A model generated the notes under the pieces. The model was given only the letters and a program-made list of their open reading frames with translations. It was not told where the DNA came from and made no database searches. Shown here in pieces: positions 27,801-42,800 of a stretch of 64,000 nucleotides of DNA. The translations under genes were made by a program, and so were the position numbers. How positions within the stretch are numbered: the stretch's first letter is position 1; each line of letters opens with the position of its first letter. The DNA lies in NCBI GenBank assembly GCA_033782935.1, contig JAWQEG010001318.1, forward strand, positions 62,001 through 126,000, read 5' to 3'. Origin of the DNA: Petrolisthes cinctipes. Its lineage: Eukaryota; Arthropoda; Malacostraca; Decapoda; Porcellanidae.

Positions 27801-30800
27801 GGAGTTGTTGGAATGTGAGTGGCTTGTAGGAGTTTGTACTGGTGCAGTGGTTAGGCAAGGGTTTGGAAAAATAAAAGAGGAAGTAGCAGACGGTATCACA
27901 TCACTCTGCTCATCCCGTCCACAATCAGAGGCTGAGTGTGGGGGAGAGGGGAGTTGTGGAAGGTGTAGTTTCTCCTTTTTGCTCACTCCAGCCCGGGCCT
28001 TACCTCTCGGGGGGGGAGCTGGGGGGGTTGACGGTGAAGAAGTTTGGACTGAATGGGTAGCAATAACTGAAATAGGAGTAGAAGGGGAAGTCAGGGTAGC
28101 AGAAGATACCAAAGGTGAAGGAATATTGGAAAGAGAAGGAAGAGAGACAGAAGGTTTATAACAAATAGGGTCAGGAGGAAGGGAAATCAAAGGAATATGG
28201 GGAACTACCTGAGAATCAGGGCTGCTAGATGTATCAGCAGGAGCTGATGGTGTGGAAAGTTCTTGTGTAGAAAGGAATGCAGAAGAAGAAACAGGAGATG
28301 AAGGAAGAGACAATGGGAGATGTGAAACTGGGGAAGATGGTACAATTAAAGATGCAGGGGATGATGATGAAAGAGGTGGAAGAGTAACTCGACTGTCCAA
28401 CATTTCTGCATGGGTCATTTGAAAAGACAAAGTAAAGTCAAATAACCGAGAGTCATTTGGGGTCAATTTCTGTAACGAATTAATCGTAGTAATTGGTGAA
28501 CATTTTCCATGTTTTTCTTCAACTTGACATTCAGTAATCTTGTCAGTGATACGACTCTCAGATAACTCTGAAATACCATTTAGCAAGTGTGTTGTTTGTT
28601 TTCCTTCTTGGCATTCCTGAGGCTTGCTGATGCCATGATTACCTGATGATTTTGATATATTATCTGACAACTTTGAATTATTTTCTACATCCACTTGGGA
28701 TCTAGAAGCTGAATTGGATCTAAGAATTCTGGCATCCTCACTCTCAGACAAGTGGCTTCCTGCAGACAACTGGATGTACAACTGGGATTTATGTTTACCT
28801 CCAGGTCTGCTCTCCTCCTTAATACCTTTACGGGGCTCTCCACTTCTTTTCTTTAAGTTTGATAACTCATTTTTTGATGCCTGATTTTTCTTTTCATCAC
28901 TAATAACTTTTTCCTTTTGACACTTGATTTTATTGCTAAGGTTGTCAATCTTATCTTTGTAGTCTCTATTTTTTATGTTTTGCTTGTTAGTTTTTTTGTT
29001 TTGATCATTCCCAGTTATGTTCTTGCTCCCTGACCTCTCATTCTGCTTGTTAATATCAGATTTATCTGATTTTCTGCTCCCTCTAATGTTATTCAAGACC
29101 TTCAGGGGTTTGGCTATCCGGCTGCTCCTCGCAACTAAGTTCTCAGTGAATCCATCAGCTTTTACTTTAAGTGATGCTTCAGCCTGGGTTCTGATTCTAG
29201 CACTGCATGATTTTGTGCTTGAAGCTGGTGTTGAGTTTGTAGCACATGTCAGCCCATTAACCTTCTGATTTTGCACATCCTTCTGTTTGTTCCTGGACTG
29301 CTTGGGGTGCTTAGAATTCCTAGTTCTGATTGTATCAAGCCTGCCACTTAAGCCTTTCTTGCTCTCACTCTTGTCAGTCTGGCCCTTGATAATGCCTTTG
29401 CCCTCCCTGTGGATGTCATCGGCCCGGGCACAGGTGTACCTACGCAAGGAAGCCCGGCGTATGAGTGAGGTGTATTGGCGTGGTGTCAGTTCCCCATCAT
29501 CTCTGGGGTCCCCTGGGATGAGGGGCCACGTCTTGGGGGTGAAGGACATGATGGATCTCACCTGGAAGTCCTGCTATTAGTTAGTGCTAGACTCCACATA
29601 CACACACCAATGATATGGAGTGTTACTGTGGGGACGCTGTGTTGGGTTGTCAGAAAGGCTAATGAAGAGAGACTTTTATACATAGTACTATATGTTAATG
29701 TAATGTGGTGTGTAGGCTGTTGGTATTTTGATGCCAACTTTAGGAAATAAAACTAAGGTTAGCTTAAATTAGTAAGAATGTGGGATATTCCATGTTGCAA
29801 CAGAAGCAAAACCCTTACAGGATATTAAGAATATTCTAAAAATAAAAGTATGAAAGATAGTACCAGGTTTAAGAATGTCCTACTAAAAAAAAAAATCTTA
29901 CACTTTCAACATGGAAGTCCGAAAGAATGAAAATAAACAAAAGCCTCCATACCGGATGAGTTATAGGAACAATAGGAAAGGCAATGCTTGTTATTAGTAC
30001 TGTACAGTGTTTAAGAAGATATGGGTGACATCAGAGAGGCATGCAAGTTATGAGCAAAATCTGCAACACTTATACCTTTTAGCAAAACATTCAATGCTTG
30101 ATAGTAGACATGCCAAGTCTCTTTCTTTTAAGTAGCAAGAGTAAGGACATCATGCAGGAGGTGGTAAACAAATGAAACATATGTGACACTACTCTACTGT
30201 ACTATGCTATAAAAACAGTGTTGACTTAATACAATTTCCTGTGTACCATCAAGCACACTGCAACCTTGATAACAGGAAGTATCTAATTCAGTGCAAAAGA
30301 ACTAGGTTTTCTGCTTTATAAAGGCTTTGCCACATGCAAATTTAATACAACAATATTCAGTACAGTATTTTCAAAAAGTTATTTGAGTGATTTCACTTCA
30401 TCTGATGCTTTGCCTGCCTCCAGTATCTCATATCTACCTCATCACCTCTACCACAGTACTTTACCTCACCACAACCAAGTTAAGTCAGCTGTCTGTTAAT
30501 TCTCCGTCAGTGCCACCCCAGCTGTCCGTCCCAGCGAATATTTGTTTATGTCTGCTGTTTGATTGATGGAAATTTTTCAATTTTTACTCATCATCTTCTC
30601 ACCTTGCCTGGGCACTGCTGGGGTGGGGAAGTAGGTATGGGGGGGGAGGGGTGGTGGGCAGGCAGGCTGATATTGGTCCTCCCTCCCCTCCCCCCCTCCT
30701 AAGGCTACCACAACCCACACGCGAGGAGGAACAGGAGGAGGAGCAGGAGGAGCACAGACGCCAACCGCACGAACCAACGCCGCAACTGGGTGATCCAAGG

Positions 30801-33800
30801 AGGAGTGGGGAGTAGGATCGTTTACATGCTTCCACTCAACAAGTTCTGTGTGTGTTTGCTGTGCTTGCAGGGGCCACAGCAGAGGTTAGCTGGCCAAAGC
30901 ACCTGCACTGCTGCATCTTGAAGCTATTCTAAGCTCCTGTTTTCTTGGGTCTTGGTCGAAAATTTAAATGCTTGTTCCATCTACATGTAATACTCCATTG
31001 TGTAGTATATTGTTATGCTAAATAAGTCAATATTTCTTTCAATAGTCTTTTGTTAGTAATGTTATTTTGAAACACAACAGCATTAATGATTTTTCACAAA
31101 TGGGCCTTCTTTGTTTAAGTTAGCATCACAAGTTAAGGTTTATTTGCATTTTTGCAAAGCCAAGCTCAGAAAACCCATCCCAACAAATTTAATTAAGAAT
31201 TGTGTTACAAGATATTATATTTCAAAAGGATATGTTAGGGTCAGGTAAAATTCGTCCTTATGAAGATGATGACAATGAATTACCAAAGCAAATTCCATGT
31301 CACCTTGGGTCAGGTCAGGAGGTCAAGTCCGATAATTTTCAAGCATTAAACCAGGAAGCAAAAGAAAGTGCAAGCAACACCTGTGGTCTGTAAACAAATT
31401 TTCAACAACTACAAGACTGTAGCTTTCAAATCAGTGAATGTGTGAACACAAACACACAGCACATACTGTACTGGTGTTCATCTTTAGCTATTAATGAAAC
31501 AACAGATTATGACATTTGCATGTGCATCATAAATACCAGGCAATTTGTCTATCTAGAAGGAAAGACTAATGATGAACAGCGGCTAAAAATATCTAAATCA
31601 ATATGAATGGCTTAACACTGTAAGTTTGGACAATACATCTGAAGAAAAACCCCATGACTAATAATAATGCAGGAAAGCCATGTTATTCAAGGGTTCCTTT
31701 TTACAATTTTACATAATTCATTCGAGTAATATTAACATTCAATATATAAACTTATTCAAATATCAAAATATGACAAATCATTACAGCAATCAAGCTTGAT
31801 AAACAAAGTATTGTTCATTTCAGATGAAGAACTATATTAAGAAATGTTACTTAACTTCAAATGAAACTACAGTTAAACCTCACTGACCCAGACTATTTAG
31901 GAGGGTAAACCACGCCTGATCTTGAAAAATCCAGAGCTTAGCAACGTTTTATAGTAGGCTAGCCTATGGTTTACTACCCTATAATTAGACTTTAATGACA
32001 AATCCACACATATAAAAAAGACAGTGGTGTGTGTGTGTGTGTGTTGCTGTCACTGTTTATACATTTTCACTATTGCTTAGGTCAGATGTTTGTTTGGGCA
32101 GGACCTTTATCACCCACTCATTTTTACAATTGATTACTGGGGCAATGGGTGAGAAGGGACTACCCACCCATCCCATCCTACCAGGGAAACAATCCCCATG
32201 ACCTCTTGGTTGAAAACCAAGCAAGCTAACTACTGAGCCAAGGTACACCCCAACCAATTAAGTATTAATATAGTGTGCTTATTCAGATCATTTTTGAGAC
32301 GTTAAAAACATACAATATACCATGATGAAGGATTACAAAGCATAAGAGCACCAAGTTTGGCCATACAGTCCTAGAGTATAGCTAAAACTCAAGTTTGTTT
32401 TACCACATAATTATGAACACAACAATGGAAATTTACCATACAGTATATAGTTACAATTTTTATTTCTTTGCTATGAATAATGTAATTTTTCACTGCCTAG
32501 GGTAATTTTTTCTCAACTACATACTATCACTTTTCAATGTTTGGGAAATGATACACCCCTACCTGTCTTCTGATCCAAGGTGCATAGTGAGCGCTTATCT
32601 ATAGTACTGTATGTTATTTGTATTCTCCACTATCCAGCGCATGATATGACATCATACAAAGAAAACACATTCGCTGCAACTCTTCAGTAAACAGAATACT
32701 GTAGTTTTATTACCATATCATCTTCAGTCAAAACACATGGACAGACCCACCTCAAAATTTTTTTTATGGCATTCCAAATACTTAAATTATCTATTATTAA
32801 CTGCCTTGAAAGCCATAGTACAGTACTGAATTGCCTTATCATTCATATTAAGGTTTTCACTGAACTGAGTACCATGCACTGTCATGTTCAAAGTGCAAAG
32901 CGTGATACAATACACTGCTGGCAACGAGTTTTAATTTTTCTGATGCATAAAGGATATGCACTATCTGAATGATGCCTCCACACCATTTCCTTCCCCAGCA
33001 GTACAGTGATGACCCAAGTCAGGTGCTGCCAGCAAGCCAAAAGACCAATCATGTAAGAAGAGTTGAGGCAGCATCACATGAAGATAACCCACCCAAAAAT
33101 CAGCCACTAGCATATCTTATTGTATCTTAATTAAAAGATTGAGAAGCACAATATGTCAGCCACAGCAAAGAGCCAGGCATGCAAACAGGAGCCATGGTAA
33201 AGCAGGATGCAATGTGCATGATAACATGAATGAAGCTTTAGTCACTCTTTAACCCTTACGAGCTGGGATATGGTGTACATCAAGTACGGGATACACAAAT
33301 TCATGTCTTATGTCTCTAGAGTAACATGAAAGGCATTTAGAGTCTATATTTTATGTATGTCCAGGCTGGGCCTTACCCACTTGTATCCTGTGCACCTCTA
33401 CCCACACTTTTTCACAGAATGCCTCTCACTCGAATTGTTTTTACTTCCACTATTCATTCCACCAATGCAGCTAGACTATGTCTCTGATAAAGCTCATTCT
33501 ACTTTCTTCTGAAAGCTGAAGAACTGTAGTTTGTGCTGCACCTTTTAATTTTTTTCCAACATTAATCATTGCAGGATTACAAAGTCAGGGTCGGCCAACA
33601 AACTATGCTCGACACGTAAGGGTTAAACATGGTATATTACATGCAAAATTTAGCAGGCACATGTAGCAAAATGCTTTCACATTGTATGTTGGTGCATGAA
33701 AATGTTTCAAATGAAGTAATCAAAATAACAAATTAGGTGAGAAGTATAACACAACACTAAGTATATCATACATGACATTCTCAATAAACAGTATAAATAA

Positions 33801-36800
33801 TATCAAAGAGATAAAATTGAGGCTTTAGATGCTAATTACTAGTCAAAATGCATTAGCTATAGTATTCTACAATACCTGAGGATCTTGCTAGATCATCAGA
33901 GGGAAAAAAGAGGAAAGTTAAATTGTATATACAAGCTAAAATGTCTATAAAAGAAATCTTTGCTACAGTCAAGTTTACTAAATGTCATGGTATATCAGTA
34001 TAATTATAGCAATTTCCACATGGTTCCCTGTCTGTGGGTTAAGCTGGATTGAGTCTGTCACCAACCTCATTCTATAATTCTAATATATTATCAATCAAAA
34101 TGTGTATAGTCATTTTTTCATGAAAATGTAATACTATACTGATATAGAAGGCACTACAAATTTAATGATCAAGAAGCTTAGCAACTTTGAATCACCACAC
34201 AGTACATCAATAACTACATATCAAGAATGAGGAAATGAAAGGAGTGAATGTAATAAAAGAAAAAAGAAAGCTACAATAGTTTGAGGTAGTGAAAGATTAT
34301 GAAACTTTATTATAATCAACATTTATAGTCTGACCAAATATAAGACCAGCATGACCACATACTTAAACGATCATTATCAGCATAGGAATTTTAATATAAC
34401 TTAATTTTGCCCAGCACAACAAAAGATGACAACAACAGTGACACTACAAATTATCAGACACCCACTGACATTGTCTTCAAATGTGACCCACAGTTTCATT
34501 GATACTACTAAATATCAGCATTACACAATCTGGCTGCAGTTTTCACTCAATAGATAGGAAATAATGTTGATATCAAACAGAAATAAAGGCAAATAAGAAG
34601 AGGGAGAAGATCAACAATATTTTCCGCTATCTCTTTCTTACTTAGCTAAACTGGTTTGGTACCAAGCAAGTTGAAGGACGGCAATGATTTCCAAAGAAAT
34701 TAAATACAGGGAAACAGTTTAGTAGAATGAAGAAAGAAAGAAAAAAAAAAAAAATTACTAACTTGTAATCAGGATCTGTTACTGATAATTAGCATTTAAT
34801 TAAAAGACATTCTTAGAGACTTGCAATAATTTCTTTCTGTCTAGTACAACCACAGAGTACCTGGCGGCTCCAGGTGAACAACACACACATCCATAGATAT
34901 ATCACCTATACTAATTTTGCAACTACCCAAGAATATCTCTTCTCCACACAACATATTACACTGCTCTATTAACTAAGGAGATTTTAAACGGTAGAGAGTG
35001 AAGGGCCCCTTCTGGGATAGAGAAGCAGGCCCCAAGTAATACCTTGTCAAATGAGGTGGCTATATGTGTGACAAATACTGTGTGAAATAGCAAAATGAAG
35101 TTACTACGAGAAAGGAAAATTGTGGTGCTGAGAAGCTCCCAAAACAGAGCAAGACATCTGTGACCATTTCAACTGACTGACTATAGTAGTTCTGGGAAAG
35201 ACATGGAGAAATAAGTGTGCTAAAATGTCTTCATAAATAGGATTTTCTTTCAGAAGAGTAAACATTGCAGGAAGTTAATACAATATAAACTAACTACTGA
35301 ATTCAAAAGAATTAAATCAAAGACTAAACCACATAAGCACAGATTATATATCATTTCCTGCTATAAAATGCCGATGAGGTACGGTACATACAATCTAATT
35401 TCATATCCAATATTTATGGGGACTATTGAAAGAATGAATAAGGGGAGGTACAGTTATTTGTGAGTGTGGCCTTACTAAGGCACCCAAGCTCTCAGTCTGC
35501 CTCTCCATCTATAATCAAATCAGTCACCTAGACAATTATTCCAGTATCCAATCAAAGTTTGAATATAATGAACCAACTACTAAATCATGAAGTCCAATAT
35601 TTTCCACAAAAGATGACTGAATGTTCAGTATTTTATTTCTACCTTCCTCAACACACACTGTACTTCTATCACTCTCTCTTCCATCTCAATGCCTATTACC
35701 AATATACCATTCTAATGACTACCAAAGAAAATAAGCTTACAACAATATAATTATGAAGTGGTTGGGGTAAAAATATTCTTTTCTTATAAAAGAAGATATA
35801 AACATAATCCAACATGGAGATAGCTTAAAGTAACAACATTATGACAAGAACCATAAATAAAGAGAGACAGAGACAGCAAGACTGTTAGTATTACTACAAC
35901 CGAAATTATTCTAAATTATTGAAAAATATTAATTCTAAATTATTGACAGGCCAATGGATATGTGTGATTGAAAGTACAACTAATTCAAATGAAAATGATA
36001 CTGCAAGACTTGCATTTTGTAATACTACACACCGATACTATCATATATTTTCATTGAAATCATTTTTACAAACCAAGAAGACGATATGGAGAAATTGTGT
36101 ACTAGGTGCTATACAACATGCCATTCAACTGAACTAAGTGTGTTGAAAACATGTACAGTACTAGACAGGATAAATAAACCAACAGAAAGATGTAAATCAC
36201 TAGTTACACAATAATACTATCAGTCTCTTGTAACGTCAGTTAGAGCAGCTACAAGATAAACAGATCAACACATATACACTCGACCCTCAATTTAACGGAC
36301 CCCCATTTAACGAATTTCGGATTTAGCAGACACTTTTTTTTTGCTACCGGACAATCGTTACACATCGGACAGAAAGTCCGTTATTTGAACATTTTGTCCA
36401 CATTAGGTGGCAGTTTGGCATTCCCACCCAACATGCAATTACCCTGTCCAGAACACAGTCAGGCGTGCACAGGCTCACGACGTCAGTGACGGTGAGTTGT
36501 TGAGTCAGCCAGCTGATATTTAGTTTTTTAAATATTTAATACAAACTCAGAAAATGCATGTGTACTGTACGAGTAAAAACTCAAGGACTATTGGTGAAAA
36601 CTGAACAATATTACATGTGCCGTCAGTCCCCCCCCCAACCCTCACTATACTCCCGCTTAAGGCTAACCCCTTTAGAGTGAACCTCTCAATGGACATTGTC
36701 CTTACTTCTAACACGAGTTTAGAATTACTGTACTGTATTTTGTATGTACAGTACACTACAGTATTAATTCCAATTTATCCCCAAGATCACGTCAATTTTC

Positions 36801-39800
36801 CAGTAACGGACAAGATTAACTCTCTTTTTGTCCGTTAAATAGAGGGTCGAGTGTAGAGAAAACATAGCCACAATTGCCTAATACATAATCTAAATATTAT
36901 TATAAAGAATATAACTACTATAAGCCAAAGAAAACCTACTACCCTCACAAGGGAGACATTGCTATTGCAAAAATAATATATACAAAACAAAAGTACAAGA
37001 ATTATATGTCACCTGTAGTGTAGCGGGAGTGGTGGGTATAGAGGTGGTGGCAGGTGGCACTATATTTTCCTTGATGCTGTCCTCGCGTCGCTGTCGAGTA
37101 CCTCGGGAGCGTGGGGTGAGGCCAAAGTGAGGTATGCAGAAAAATTTGCCCCCATACCTCCCTTCTCGGTCATATATGTAGTTCCCTGGAGGTTGAGAGG
37201 TGGGGTAACGGGTACAAAATGGATAGAAGGATAGAGTGAAGGGTAAGTATGGAAATAAGAAGTAAGGAGAAAAGAGTGTGATGGAAATGTAAAGGAAAAC
37301 AATAGGATATATATGGGAAGAGTGAAAAGAGCTTTTTATTAATAATAGGTCAGCCATGATAAAGTGACATCATAAGTAAAAGTTCAAAAAATCCAATTAC
37401 TGTATTTATATATATAAAAATCATATTCTTTTACTGAAAACAATTGATACACTTAGCATCAGTGTTTTAAATAATAATTACCGGTAAGTTATTTAAAATC
37501 ATACAGACACACTGAAGTCATATTAACCAGTGTACATGAAGGGTAAAGGAACTCTGTCTGCTGACCAATCTGTACGATTATGATTAGTAACAATGTACAA
37601 TGACTTTGCATGCTACAAAAGACTGACTAAACCTTCTATCTATATACAGTAATTAACAAGAATATTTATTTATAGTATTGTAATTAAAATGTATTGAACT
37701 TTAAAATCAATACAGCCAATAGAACTAAGGTCTAAACCTACACAACACAAGTATTGCTCACGTAACTCAGTTTAGTGTATTTCAATTAGTCCTACCAGCT
37801 GTACTAGTCTTTTAACAAATATAAATGTGTCTGACAGTAAAGTACATCATTCCATAATGAGTTGAAGAATTAACCAAATTACATTTGCATTCTTTATTCT
37901 ATAAACCCTTAAACTGTGGGTATCAGTAATTGTCAACACCACCACAGCATTTGTCGACAGATGCATTTTTAAATATGCAAGGCGCCTTTGACATACTTGA
38001 TTAGGTTCACAACATAGGGGGTATGGGCCTAGAAGGATCCCACGAGTCACAACAGCCTTGTCCAGCCAGTGTAGGAAGAGCAGTGAGCATGTGAGGATGT
38101 ATTTTCAGCACTCCGTTTTTGTGGTAATTACCATATACGTACGTAATAACGACAGTGACGTTATATTTCATATTGGTGTTGAAAGTTGTGATTCTGTCAC
38201 GTTTTATGATAAAATCAGAGCGTGAAAAAGTATTTAGAATTGTCATGAGTGTAAAAGTGAATTTTGAGTTATAGTCATTCTGAGCTGCCTATCCATTTAG
38301 TCCATTTAGTCTTCACAAGTACATCAAGAGACAACTAAATGTTTGTACTTTAGTATAAACATATCATGTATCATTTATTCATGTAGGTCTAATGGTTTAC
38401 ACGCTGTTAGATGCCAAATGCGTGTTTACGTTTTGCAAAAATATGCCCACAGTTCAGAGATGGCAGGCGTGAACATGCCCGTGGTTAGAGGGTTAAGAAT
38501 CTTGGGAGTCCACTGGCATTACTGTTTTGTTTGGTGCCGTATTTTGTAAATAATGTTGAATGATGGAGATAAGGTTTGAATAGAACAGTATCTATGAATG
38601 CAGACAATAAGTAAGTTAGGGATATCACATGTCGTCATCTGAGTTCAGAAAACAAAAAATGTACTTTCTTCACAAACTGGTGGACTCCTTATTAAAAATC
38701 TGTTACAGTATAAATAAATAATAATGCGGTATCGACGGTTTTGTTATCGATGGCCATCTTAAGAACGTAACCCCCGTCGATAACGAGGGAGTACTGTATA
38801 ATCAGACCTCCATTAACACTCGAGTTTGCTTCAACAACCCGAGAGTTAAAGTAAACTGTGTCAATTAGAGTCTTGAAAACCCTATTTCTGGATTGTCTCA
38901 TATCCCAATCCCCAAAGTTCACTTTTTGACCACTTGTGGTGTGTTTTTATTAGTAACTCTGAATTTGCTTTTATATTTCATTAATACACAGAGAAAACTG
39001 CTGTAGATATAAACTACTGTAATTATATTATAAAACAAAATTGCAACTTTTTTTACCATAAGTAGGGAAGGAAAGAAGGAGGGGAACCCTGACTAGTTGG
39101 ATGGCTGGAAGAAAAAATACTAAAGCATGTCAGTAGAGCTGCTGTGGCTCAGTTCTAAAAGACAAAATTAAGCTGAGCTATAGGACTATGAACCACTCTG
39201 AAAATAATTGTGGAAGAAACTTCTGCAAAGTCATACTGAGTTAGATGAAAATTGCACAACCAACAAGTGTGTTAATGTTGTTACAAGTGTATATCTTTCA
39301 TCCTACACTACAAATAGGATAGGGCAGGCACCCACCAAGCCTAAGGTTTGCAGCACAGTAGTCACATTTAAAGCACTGTCGGTGGAAGAATTTGCCCTCA
39401 GCACTCAGCCTTTCCACTAGGTATACACGGGAGGAGCAGAAGTGGCACAGGTCTGATCCAGTGGTGGGCAATGGCACCATAGGTCGTGTTGGCTGCAGGG
39501 ATCAAAGGAAGATGTAGCCAAGGAAAGAGACAGTAAAAAAATTAGCTATGATCTGGAACTATGTATTATACGAGATAAGCACAAAGTAAAGCATGTACAG
39601 TCGCGGCACATAGTCCTTGACAAGACTTCTCCATACACCCTGATCAAGGACTATGTGCCGTGACTGTACATTCATAACACTAAAGAATGGGTAACTAATG
39701 TTGATTTTTTCCTACCATTTTGATGTGAAGAGTTAGAATGTTATTAATAAAAGTTTATTATGGAATATGATAATTAATAACGTACAATGCTAATAAGAGT

Positions 39801-42800
39801 ACTCCCCAAATGTTATAATACTAAGTCTTCTTCACTTCTCTGATGCACAAGAGAACAATCATGTCATGTCTCACCTGTTAATCAATAATTTCTTTAGAGC
39901 TCTTGATGAAAAATTATGTGTGCACTTAAATTACTATTTACAATGAATAAGTATGCAAATAACAATAATATCCATGTGCATGTTCAAAATTTTCCATTGA
40001 TACACATGACTTAGTCGAAGATGTATACGGAAATGCAAAAATTATATCTGTGGTTATACCAAATATCTGAGGATAATATGATAAATATGCCCCCCCCCAC
40101 AAATACTAAAAGTAAAGTTATAACTTAGGATGGCAAATTGATGACTACCAATTTCCCCAAACTATACCAAGAAATGGTAGTCATCTAACAAGAGACAGCC
40201 TATCTGTTGCAAATCTGAAGAGAACAGGAGCATTCAATTAGCGAAAAAATATCTAATTTATATAGAAAATTTGCTTTTAAAGTCATGCTGGAAACCTCAG
40301 AAAACCCAATGCCCACCTGCCGAGGAACCAGTACTTTCTCCTGTTCTATTTTCTTGTCCAACTTAGAGGAAAGCTGGGAAGCAAGATTAGAGACTTTATT
40401 TTGGCCACGAAGACCAGTGTCCAGTGTAGACCCCTCACGAAGCTTCATCTCCAGTCTCTTCAGAGACGAGTCTATATCACGATACTTGGCGATTGTCTCC
40501 TCATCTTCACCATTTTCTCTCAGTCTTCGCTCTATGTTGTGGAACTGAAATAGGAGTAGCATCTGTGCTAAAACTTATCTAAATATCAGTGAATATTGGC
40601 AAAAATTCTCATCAACTTCTTTCACCTTACACATTGATGAATGCTTTTTTTGCACTATTCAGAAGTTCTCCCTAATATTATTTTTGTCTTTACAGCATAT
40701 CTAACTCCAGAATATTTCCCTTCACATTTTTATTACTCTCTCCCACTTTCTTTCTCTCAATGTCTGTCTAACCTTGTCATCATAAGCATCGCGATTCCAC
40801 TTTGGCACCTTCTCCTTGGACATGTGGGCTTCAACACCAAATTTATTCTCATGCATTTTTCTTTCAATGGCAGCCATGTTCCAATCAGACTTCTCAATCT
40901 TCCCAATGGTTCTCATTAAGTCCTGGGGAATAAACAAGAAAGAATAGACATGAAGACAACTTCTCAGTTTACTGTATATTATACAAATAAAAGAATATAT
41001 GCAAAGCACAGTACACTACTCAACAATAACAAAACTGACTTGAGAAAGAATTTACACAAGTAAATCAGAAGTATTGTATATAGAAGTAATCACCATATTT
41101 CCTTTCACATCTCCACTCTTTTCTGTAAATATTTCTTCATCACTGCTTTCATCACTCTTGTGTTGAGTTAAAAGGAAGCTTCTTATTGCTTTGTGAAGCC
41201 TACTCTTAATGTCCAAGAGGTGCAGCAGTGTTACTCTCATCTTTCAATTTATGTGCAAAAACAATCCATGCTTCCAAAATGACACCTAAAGAGATACTGT
41301 CTGGAGGCATGTGTGGAAATTGGGGAGATTAAGTGATTCTGTCTTATGGACAGTGTTAACAATGGGTAACATTTCAGGGCCAAATCCAATATATATCTTA
41401 GGATTTCTGTGGAAGCGATTTGACAAATGCACTTCTAAGCGGCAAACAGCAGCAGTCCCCCATCACGCCGCCCAAGATGCATACAGCAACTTACGGTTCG
41501 GTTAAATGATCTAGGCCCGCTTCAAGTCCCACCACCTAGGCTAAAATAGGACATGGATTGTTCAAGACTTAAAATTTAAATTTCTTACTTGCACTTGCCT
41601 ATGTACCTACACACACAAAAGTGCAAACCTTTGGTTTTGAAGTTTGAGAAGAATATGATGTGATGGATGTGAACTTAGCCTCCAGACCTTTCACTTTGTC
41701 AGAAAAGTCTCCACTGGGCTCACCAGCAAGGCCACGTCGTTCTCTCTCCTCACTCTCTCCCGGATCCTGCAGGTTAGGGAAGCATTACATAAAAATAGGG
41801 ATTATACATTAAAAAAATACAATAAAAATAAATAAATATATATAAATAGAGGTAACCGTAGTGCTGTACTGAAAAATTAAAATTATAGATGTATGTTTAC
41901 ATAAAAAATTTACAATACAGGGCATTTTCAACAAAATAAGTTTGTCACCTCAGGTAATGGATGCTTTCTCTCTCTAACACTTTCCACATGGTAAGTAACA
42001 GATAATGTCAACATATCAATTTTAAAATGGCATGAGCTTAATAAGCCAAGAAGTAAATTTATCAATACAAGTGAATGGTACACTGTGTGCTAACAACTAT
42101 TATATTAGTCAATCTAATCCTCCCCTTCCTCCTTTTCTGTTTCTTGTCAATTTCGTTTATCCGTGTTTCTTTTACGACCTCCTGTCTCTTTATTTTTTTC
42201 CTATTAATCATCTACACTTTCCCTGATGCAACATAAATATATTGGTGGTAATATCATAATAATGAGGACTGAATGCTTGTTCATTCCTTAAAGGAAAGAT
42301 GAAATAAACAAGAAGCTGAGGGAAGGCTTGGGAATCTGGAATTTCATGAAAATAGCTCATGAAATTCACATCTACTTCAAAACACTACATTACATCAACA
42401 CTTACACATCAGGATATGCCTATGGAACATGCATATGAATGGTGAAGATCTCAAGGTGGCTGAAGAATATAAGTACCTGGGAGTAATATCTGACAAGAGA
42501 GGAAAGTGTCAAACGGGAAAGTAGTGTGTGTGAGGAAAGCATTGTTCAGAACTAGTGGGATGTGTATGGAGTTTGCAAGAGGATAGCATGAGGTAGTATT
42601 AGTATCCACACTATCATATTGTTATGAAACTTTGGTGGGGTATGAGTGTGAAAAAACAAGAGTGTAAGAAATAGAGACTGATATTGTAAAAGTGTGTGTA
42701 GAGTCCTTAGATCTGACATTAGAAAATATATTAAATTCATGAAATGTGTGATTAAAGATTTAAGGAAAGTATGAGCATGTGGAATGAATTGATGAAACCA

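Larger units (their letters stand above)
30859..37012. other. Largest Mical intron downstream of the LIM exons
   Basis: 6.2 kb with a Tigger-type end (31870), a tRNA-like SINE (32060-32252), TTAA element (33253-33622), and a Tigger-like MITE (36277-36853). 33.7-36.2 kb is AT-rich with nothing recognised. Confidence 0.6.
37186..39335. other. Mical intron within the LIM domain
   Basis: 2.15 kb, splits the LIM domain between zinc modules. Contains TTAA element copy B and a Tigger-type end. Confidence 0.65.

Noticed and set aside
27604..28161. Plus-strand frames of 62 and 118 codons
   Set aside because: Opposite cassette B; shadows of Ser/Pro codons.
32160..32252. Functional tRNA-Glu gene
   Set aside because: The T-arm is decayed and the acceptor stem does not pair; SINE or pseudogene is more likely.
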